Source: Alphaproteobacteria bacterium (lineage in GTDB: Bacteria > Pseudomonadota > Alphaproteobacteria > GCA-2731375). Taken from it: a DNA stretch of 12,462 nucleotides. The position numbers were made by a program, and so were the translations under genes. Below, in pieces: positions 8,184-12,462 of the stretch. How positions within the stretch are numbered: position 1 is the first letter of the stretch; each line of letters opens with the position of its first letter. The notes under the pieces were generated by a model that saw only the letters and a list, made by a program, of their open reading frames with translations, made no database searches and was not told the origin of the DNA. The stretch covers positions 1-12,462 of the forward strand of contig JASLMY010000146.1 of the NCBI GenBank assembly GCA_030746295.1. The letters are read 5' to 3'.

Positions 8184-10757
8184 ATGCGTTTTCTGCTCGC
8201 TGCTGTCTTGACCGTCCTGATAGCGCTACCGGTTGCGGCCCAGGACTACTTCAAGGGACTGGAGGCGGCCGAGTTGGAAGACTACGCAACCGCATTGCGT
8301 ATCTGGCGACCGCTGGCCGCGCAGGGCGACGTCAGAGCCCAGTACGACCTCGGCCTCATGCACTACAACGGCTGGGGCGTCACGCAGGACTATGGCAAAG
8401 CGGCAACATGGCTCCGAAAGGCTGCCGAGCGGGGCCACGTCCGAGCCCAGACCCATCTCGGCATCATGTACGACCAGGGCCAGGGCGTGGCGCAGGACGA
8501 CGTCCAGGCGGTGCGCTGGTACCGCAAGGCCGCGAAGCGAGGCGACGCGTGGGCCCAATACAAGCTCGGTGACATGTATGGGACCGGACGCGGCGTGGCA
8601 CAGGACTTCGCCGAGGCCGCCGGGTGGTACCGAAGGGCCGCCGTGCGACCCGGCGCCATAGCCCTCTACAACCAGTCCGCCAGGGAAGACGCACAGCGGA
8701 ACGATGGTGGCCCGGTAAGGCAGTATCGAAGGGCCGCCGAGCAGGGCGATGCCAACGCCCAGTTCTGCCTCGGCTTCATGTACCGCAACGGTCTAGGGGG
8801 TCTATCGCGGGACGCTGCCCAGGCGTTGAGCTGGTTTCAAAAGGCGGCCGAGCAGGGCCATGTCGGCGGCCAGTACAAGCTCGGCGTCATGCTTAGCATG
8901 GACAAAGGCGTGCCGACGGACCACGCAAAGGCGACTCGGTGGTATCGTAAGGCCGCCGAAGAGGGTGATGCCTGGGCCCAGCTCAATCTCGGCAACCACT
9001 ATCGCGACGGCGCCGGTGTGCCGGAAGATGCTGCCGAGGCCGTGAGCTGGTTTTCGCGGGCCGCCGAGCAGGGCGTTGCCGCTGCCCAGCACAACCTCGG
9101 CCTCATGTTTCGCGACGGCCAGGGTATCGAGCAGGATGACGCCGAGGCGATGAAGTGGTTTCGCAAAGCGGCCGAGCAGGGTTATGCGGAGACCCAGTAT
9201 ATCCTCGGCTACATGTACGGCGCCGGCCGGGGCGGACTGCAAGACTATGTCGAAGCCGCGAAGTGGTACCGCTTGGCGGCCGAACAGGGCCATGTAGAAG
9301 CTCAAATAATCCTGGGCGTCATGTACACCGATGGCACGGGCATTCCGCAGGATTACGCCCAAGCAGCAGGGTGGTATCGACGGGCCGCCGAACAAAGCCA
9401 CGCCGTGGCCCAGCACAACCTCGGCCTCATGTACGAGCATGGCTGGGGTGTGCCGCAAGACTATGCACTGGCGGTGTACTGGTATCGAAAGGCGGATGAG
9501 CAGCGACTTCCGATCGCACATTTCCGGCTCGGCCTCATGTACGAAAACGGTTGGGGTGTGCCGCAGGATTATGACGAGGCGCTGGATCGGTCTCTGAGAA
9601 CGGCCAACAGGGGGTCTGCGCTGGCCGAATACCACCTCGGCCGGATGTACGATATGGGCCGGGGCGTCCTGCAGGATGATGCTTTGGCGGTGAACTGGTA
9701 TCGAAAAGCGGCCCAGAAGGGCCTTACGATCGCCCAAGTCGCGCTCGGCTCCATGTACGAGAATGGGCGGGGTGTGCCGCGGGACTATGAGGCGGCGGTG
9801 AGATTGTATCGTAAGACGGCCCTACAGGGATTGGCGCTTGCCCAATACAACCTCGGACGCATGTACAACGAGGGTCGGGGAGTTCCGCGGGACGACGCCA
9901 AGACGATCAAGTGGTGGCGTGCGGCCGCCGAGCAGGATCATGTCGGCGCTCAGACGGGCCTCGGTCTCATGTACGAATGGGGCCGGGGCGTACCGCAGGA
10001 CTTCGCCCTGGCGGCACGGTGGTATCGGAAGGCTGCCGTCCTAGGATACGCGCAAGCTCAGTATGACCTCGGCCGCATGCACCAACACGCCCGGGGCGTG
10101 CCGTATGATCTTGGTGAGGCCCTCAAATGGTTCCGAAAGGCCGCCGAACAGGGCAACGCGCAGGCTCAGTACAGGCTCGGCACCATGTACTACACTGGGG
10201 ACGCCGGGCACCGAGACGATGCCGAGATGGTGAAGTGGTGGCGTGCGGCCGCCGAGCAGGGGCATGTCGGCGCCCAGAGTAGCCTCGGCCATGCGTATTC
10301 GGTGGGCCAGGGTGTGCCTAAAGACGACGCGGAGGCAGTAAAGTGGTTTCGGCTGGCCGCCGAGCAGGGCTCCGTTACTGCCCAGGGCAGCCTCGGCTAC
10401 AGGTACGAACTCGGCCGAGGCGCGCCGCAGGACGACGTCAAGGCGCTCATGTGGTACGAACTCGCAGCAGCAGAGGGTCACTCGTCAGCCGTAAAACGCC
10501 GAGAAATTCTTGCCAAGAAGATGTCTGGCACCGACATATCGGAAGCCCGACGCCTGGCCCGTGAATGGAAGGCAATGCGCCAAAAGCAACGGCCCGCCAG
10601 CCCGGAACCGACGGAACAAAGCGACCCGGACCGTGACGCGTTAAACCACCACCTTATGGATGACCGAGGCTTAGTACTGGCGTTCGGCGAAACTCATCGC
10701 GCTGTGGTCTTGACTCGGGAGTTGTCGCCAATCCCTTCCACCCAAACGATCGGGTAG
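8184..10757 (+). CDS. Secreted Sel1-like repeat protein, about 20 repeats
   Basis: This 857-residue protein starts with a signal peptide (MRFLLAAVLTVLIALPVAA, probable cut after residue 19), so it is likely periplasmic or secreted. A helical half-repeat (residues 23-49, EDYATALRIWRPLAAQGD) is followed by 20 consecutive Sel1-like repeats at 50-766. Nineteen are of 36-37 residues with the pattern AQ-x-x-LG-x-MY-x-x-G-x-GV-x-x-D-x-x-x-A-x-x-WYRKAAEQG. Repeat 4 (158-189) is degenerate, 32 residues, and lacks the LG...GV core. A family-type closing segment (EARRLAREWK, to about 796) precedes a 61-residue tail without recognised features. Sel1 repeats form alpha-solenoids that scaffold protein complexes, as in ExoR, LpnE, EnhC and Hcp proteins. 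No enzyme domain is seen, so the partner is unknown. The gene stands alone, oriented against both neighbours, is less GC-rich than the flanks, and is bordered by relics of an M20/MFS junction. Confidence 0.93.
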   Translation: MRFLLAAVLTVLIALPVAAQDYFKGLEAAELEDYATALRIWRPLAAQGDVRAQYDLGLMHYNGWGVTQDYGKAATWLRKAAERGHVRAQTHLGIMYDQGQGVAQDDVQAVRWYRKAAKRGDAWAQYKLGDMYGTGRGVAQDFAEAAGWYRRAAVRPGAIALYNQSAREDAQRNDGGPVRQYRRAAEQGDANAQFCLGFMYRNGLGGLSRDAAQALSWFQKAAEQGHVGGQYKLGVMLSMDKGVPTDHAKATRWYRKAAEEGDAWAQLNLGNHYRDGAGVPEDAAEAVSWFSRAAEQGVAAAQHNLGLMFRDGQGIEQDDAEAMKWFRKAAEQGYAETQYILGYMYGAGRGGLQDYVEAAKWYRLAAEQGHVEAQIILGVMYTDGTGIPQDYAQAAGWYRRAAEQSHAVAQHNLGLMYEHGWGVPQDYALAVYWYRKADEQRLPIAHFRLGLMYENGWGVPQDYDEALDRSLRTANRGSALAEYHLGRMYDMGRGVLQDDALAVNWYRKAAQKGLTIAQVALGSMYENGRGVPRDYEAAVRLYRKTALQGLALAQYNLGRMYNEGRGVPRDDAKTIKWWRAAAEQDHVGAQTGLGLMYEWGRGVPQDFALAARWYRKAAVLGYAQAQYDLGRMHQHARGVPYDLGEALKWFRKAAEQGNAQAQYRLGTMYYTGDAGHRDDAEMVKWWRAAAEQGHVGAQSSLGHAYSVGQGVPKDDAEAVKWFRLAAEQGSVTAQGSLGYRYELGRGAPQDDVKALMWYELAAAEGHSSAVKRREILAKKMSGTDISEARRLAREWKAMRQKQRPASPEPTEQSDPDRDALNHHLMDDRGLVLAFGETHRAVVLTRELSPIPSTQTIG
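8331..10481 (+). repeat. Tandem array of 108-bp units encoding Sel1 repeats
   Basis: About 20 units with a 108-base period (one of 96, one of 111) are mostly well diverged. Units 15-16 and 18-19 share long near-identical stretches around 9909 and 10233, exactly 324 bases (three units) apart, suggesting a more recent internal duplication or conversion. Confidence 0.85.
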
Positions 10758-10783
10758 CCACAAGAGCCGGGTAAGGCGAGATA

Positions 10784-10806
10784 GGCGCCGGCAGACAGCT
10801 GGCGCC
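10784..10806 (+). terminator. GC-rich hairpin between convergent genes
   Basis: GGCGCCGGC (10784-10792) pairs with GCTGGCGCC (10798-10806) through nine pairs including one G-U, with loop AGACA. It begins 27 bases after the Sel1 stop. The G-U pairing works only in the rightward transcript, which favours a role for the Sel1 mRNA. No U-run follows, so it may be a transcript-end stabiliser instead of a true intrinsic terminator. Confidence 0.4.
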
Positions 10807-10830
10807 ACCCTCGAAACGCGCCAGCGCCAT
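10807..10830 (-). pseudogene. N-terminal relic of an MFS gene
   Basis: Leftward from 10830, two bases after the M20 stop codon, an ATG opens MALARFEG. The intact leftward MFS gene begins MPLERFAG (five of eight identical). The nucleotide match continues across the M20 stop. Resemblance fades after the eighth codon, so almost the whole gene is gone. The evidence is very short on its own and depends on the matching junction. Confidence 0.4.
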
Positions 10831-10892
10831 CGTCACTCGGGCGTCGAGGCGGGTATCTCTCCCTCGCCGAGGTCCCAGAAGATGCCGGTCAT
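10813..10892. repeat. Right copy of the 80-bp M20/MFS junction repeat
   Basis: Gapless partner of 7914-7993 in direct orientation. It contains the last 19 codons and stop of the intact M20 peptidase, the cg spacer and the start of the MFS relic. Confidence 0.75.
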
Positions 10893-12236
10893 CATGGTGA
10901 GCCCCTCGCGCATGATTTGCGGCAGGACGTGCTCGTTCGGTGCGTGCTGCGAGCAGGAGGCGTAGGAGTGCGGCACCCAGATCGTCGGCAGGCCGAGGGT
11001 GACGGCGAAGACGTCGTTTGGTAGCGAGCCGCCCAGGTTGGGTAACACCATCGGCGGCTCGCCCATCGTACGGCGGATCGACTCGACGGTCCACTCGACC
11101 CAGGGATGATCCGGCAACAGGCGGGTCGCGTTCATCCAGAAGTCGCGCGAGGTCTGCGTCACCTCGACATCGGTGAAACCGTGCTCGTCTAAGTGCGCGC
11201 GGATCGCCGGCAGGAAGGTCTCAGGATCGCGGTCGACGGTGAAGCGGATCTGGCACCAGGCGGTGGCTGCCGGTGGGATCGCGTTGACGACGCGCTCCGG
11301 GTTGCCGGCCTTGAAGGCCAAGACCTCGAAGGTGTTCCAGCCGAAGACGCGCTCCGCCGGCGTCAGCCCCGGCTCGCCCCAGTCGGGCTCGACCTCGGGC
11401 CCCTCCTCGCCACCATCGACGACGCAACTGGCGAGTGCGGCGCGCACCGAGTTCGGCATCGATTCGGGCTTCAACGCCGGTACCTTGATCTCGCCCTTGG
11501 GCCCAACGATCGAAGCGATGGCGTTGGCGAGGCGGGTGCCGGCGTTGGAGATCAGGCCGCCCCAGTTGCCCGAGTGGTGGCCGCCCTCGCGCAGGTTCAC
11601 CACCAGCTCGAAGTTGATGGCGCCGCGCGTACCCATGTAGATCGTCGGCGATTCCGGCGTCAGTCGAGGCCCGTCGGAGCCGATCAGGACGTCGGCCCGC
11701 AGGCGCTCGGCATTGGCCTCGGCGAAGGCGGCGAGACCGGGTGAGCCGATCTCTTCCGACATCTCCAGGAGAATTCGGGAGTTGAAGCCGAGCGCGCCGC
11801 GCTCTTCCAAAACCGTCGCCAGCGCCGCGATGTTGATCGAGTGCTGGCCCTTGTTGTCGGCGGTGCCGCGGCCATACCAGCGGTCGCCGACAACGGTCAG
11901 GTGCCAGGGGTCCAGGCCTTCGTGCCAGTCGCCTTCGAGGCCGCGGACGACGTCGCCGTGGCCGTAGGTCAGCACGGTCGCCAGGTCGTCGCCCTCGTGC
12001 CGCTCCGCCACCAGAAAGGGGCCGCCGCCCGCGACCGGGTTCTCCAGCACCTCCCAGCGATAGCCCATCTTCGCCAGCGTCGGCCCGATCTCCTCCTCCA
12101 GATAGGCGTAGAGGGCGGGCCGGTGCTTCTCGACCTGGGCGGTCGAGGGAATGGCAACCCGGCGGGCCAGATCGAGAAAGTAGCCGCCGTCGTCGAAATA
12201 GGCGGCGGCACGGGCGATCGCTTGCTCTCTGGACAC
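10833..12236 (-). CDS. M20 family metallopeptidase (dipeptidase/carboxypeptidase-like)
   Basis: This 467-residue cytoplasmic zinc hydrolase of the M20/carnosinase-type group removes or splits short peptides or acyl-amino acids. Metal and catalytic residues are all visible. These are His93 and Asp95 in LTYGHGDVV, bridging Asp127 in GRGTADNKGQ, the general base/ligand pair Glu161-Glu162 in EMSEEIGSPG, Asp188 in GSDGPRL and His431 in SQHAPNEH. The dimerisation/lid domain lies between about 205 and 325, including GGHHSGNWGG. Length is typical. The start is GTG at 12236, supported by GGAGGGGAG eight bases upstream; no ATG occurs before residue 57. No signal peptide. The stop is two bases from an MFS relic, so the gene appears to have lost a translationally coupled transporter partner. 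Exact substrate is unassigned. Confidence 0.93.
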   Translation of the reverse strand: MSREQAIARAAAYFDDGGYFLDLARRVAIPSTAQVEKHRPALYAYLEEEIGPTLAKMGYRWEVLENPVAGGGPFLVAERHEGDDLATVLTYGHGDVVRGLEGDWHEGLDPWHLTVVGDRWYGRGTADNKGQHSINIAALATVLEERGALGFNSRILLEMSEEIGSPGLAAFAEANAERLRADVLIGSDGPRLTPESPTIYMGTRGAINFELVVNLREGGHHSGNWGGLISNAGTRLANAIASIVGPKGEIKVPALKPESMPNSVRAALASCVVDGGEEGPEVEPDWGEPGLTPAERVFGWNTFEVLAFKAGNPERVVNAIPPAATAWCQIRFTVDRDPETFLPAIRAHLDEHGFTDVEVTQTSRDFWMNATRLLPDHPWVEWTVESIRRTMGEPPMVLPNLGGSLPNDVFAVTLGLPTIWVPHSYASCSQHAPNEHVLPQIMREGLTMMTGIFWDLGEGEIPASTPE

Positions 12237-12244
12237 TGAGTGTT

Positions 12245-12253
12245 CTCCCCTCC
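12245..12253 (-). promoter_or_regulatory. Ribosome binding site supporting the GTG start of the M20 gene
   Basis: On the minus strand GGAGGGGAG lies eight bases before the GTG at 12236. It is a near-ideal Shine-Dalgarno match that settles the start codon. Confidence 0.65.
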
Positions 12254-12344
12254 GGCCGGTGGCCGATCCCCTTGACAGAAGGCACGCTGATCTACTTGAT
12301 CCTGCACTCTCGTTGGCGCCGCAGAATCATCCGCCGACAATATT

Positions 12345-12376
12345 ATCGTCATTCCCGCGAAAGCGGGAATCCAGGA
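12345..12376. repeat. REP-type palindrome
   Basis: A perfect eight-base-pair stem, ATTCCCGC (12351-12358) and GCGGGAAT (12363-12370), closes on a GAAA tetraloop, flanked by CGTC on the left and CCAGGA on the right. This core and flanks match a dispersed intergenic palindrome known from many proteobacterial genomes. It lies about 115 bases upstream of the M20 start. It may act in mRNA stability or termination; here it is mainly evidence of intergenic sequence. Confidence 0.75.
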
Positions 12377-12462
12377 CAACCGCCGTGTCGGTAACACAGG
12401 ATATGACCGGTCTATGTAACAAGTGATCTGTCCGGTTTTAGAACTCTTCCAGAGAGTGGAGG
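12377..12462. other. Unassigned right-edge sequence with imperfect repeats
   Basis: No gene is visible up to the edge. GACCGGT (12405-12411) and GTCCGGT (12430-12436) are imperfect direct repeats, and CTCT...AGAG flanks a small palindrome at 12444-12456. The AT-richer composition resembles intergenic sequence or the margin of a mobile element, but nothing here proves it. Confidence 0.3.

Noticed and set aside
8331..10481. CRISPR-like periodic repeats
   Set aside because: The period is 108 bases, the units are coding and diverged, and there are no short identical repeats with unique spacers.
10654..11094. A minus-strand open frame spanning the M20 tail and the MFS relic
   Set aside because: Most of it overlaps the M20 gene in another frame. 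Only the MALARFEG portion has any support, as an MFS relic.
12272..12300. TTGACA on the plus strand as a promoter -35
   Set aside because: It points away from the M20 gene and lacks a convincing -10 at 16-18 bases.

Overview
The window is GC-rich and gene-dense, with short intergenic gaps. It reads like a chromosomal stretch of a high-GC proteobacterium. An alphaproteobacterium is my best guess, from the SecA, CaiB/BaiF, SDR and haloalkane dehalogenase sequences and the compact operon style, but no rRNA or other firm taxonomic marker is present.

Layout, left to right. (1) The 3' two-thirds of secA runs in from the left edge (1-1851, +) and is followed by a small hairpin with a T-rich tail. 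(2) A rightward group follows: a DUF488 protein (1907-2371), a haloalkane dehalogenase of the LinB/DhaA type with its whole catalytic set visible (2464-3348), and a 12-TM MFS transporter (3389-4588). (3) A leftward cluster converges on it with a 4-base stop-to-stop overlap. In transcription order it is an MFS_3/EntS-like exporter (7931-6675), a family III CoA-transferase (6602-5388) and an SDR oxidoreductase (5391-4585). The last two overlap by ATGA. This looks like a small organic-acid catabolic or transport operon. (4) A rightward gene of 857 codons (8184-10757) encodes a secreted protein of about 20 Sel1-like repeats. (5) A leftward M20 metallopeptidase gene (12236-10833) follows, with a leader region at the right edge that carries a REP-type palindrome.

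The most notable structure is at the two borders of the Sel1 gene. Just upstream of the leftward MFS gene lies a 19-codon relic (7934-7993) that matches the last 19 codons of the M20 peptidase at 10833-12236. Just downstream of that peptidase's stop lies a short relic (about 10807-10830) resembling the first codons of the leftward MFS gene. Both borders carry the same M20-stop / cg / MFS-ATG junction, aligned without gaps at a constant offset of 2899 bases. The simplest reading is that the locus once held M20-MFS pairs head to tail, and that the Sel1 segment now sits where one MFS gene and one M20 gene used to be. I see no transposase, integrase or terminal inverted repeat in that segment, so the mechanism is open.

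I found no CRISPR array, tRNA, rRNA, complete insertion sequence or recognisable defence or biosynthetic system. The individual protein families are all known. What deserves a second look is the repeat gene and the way it is embedded.
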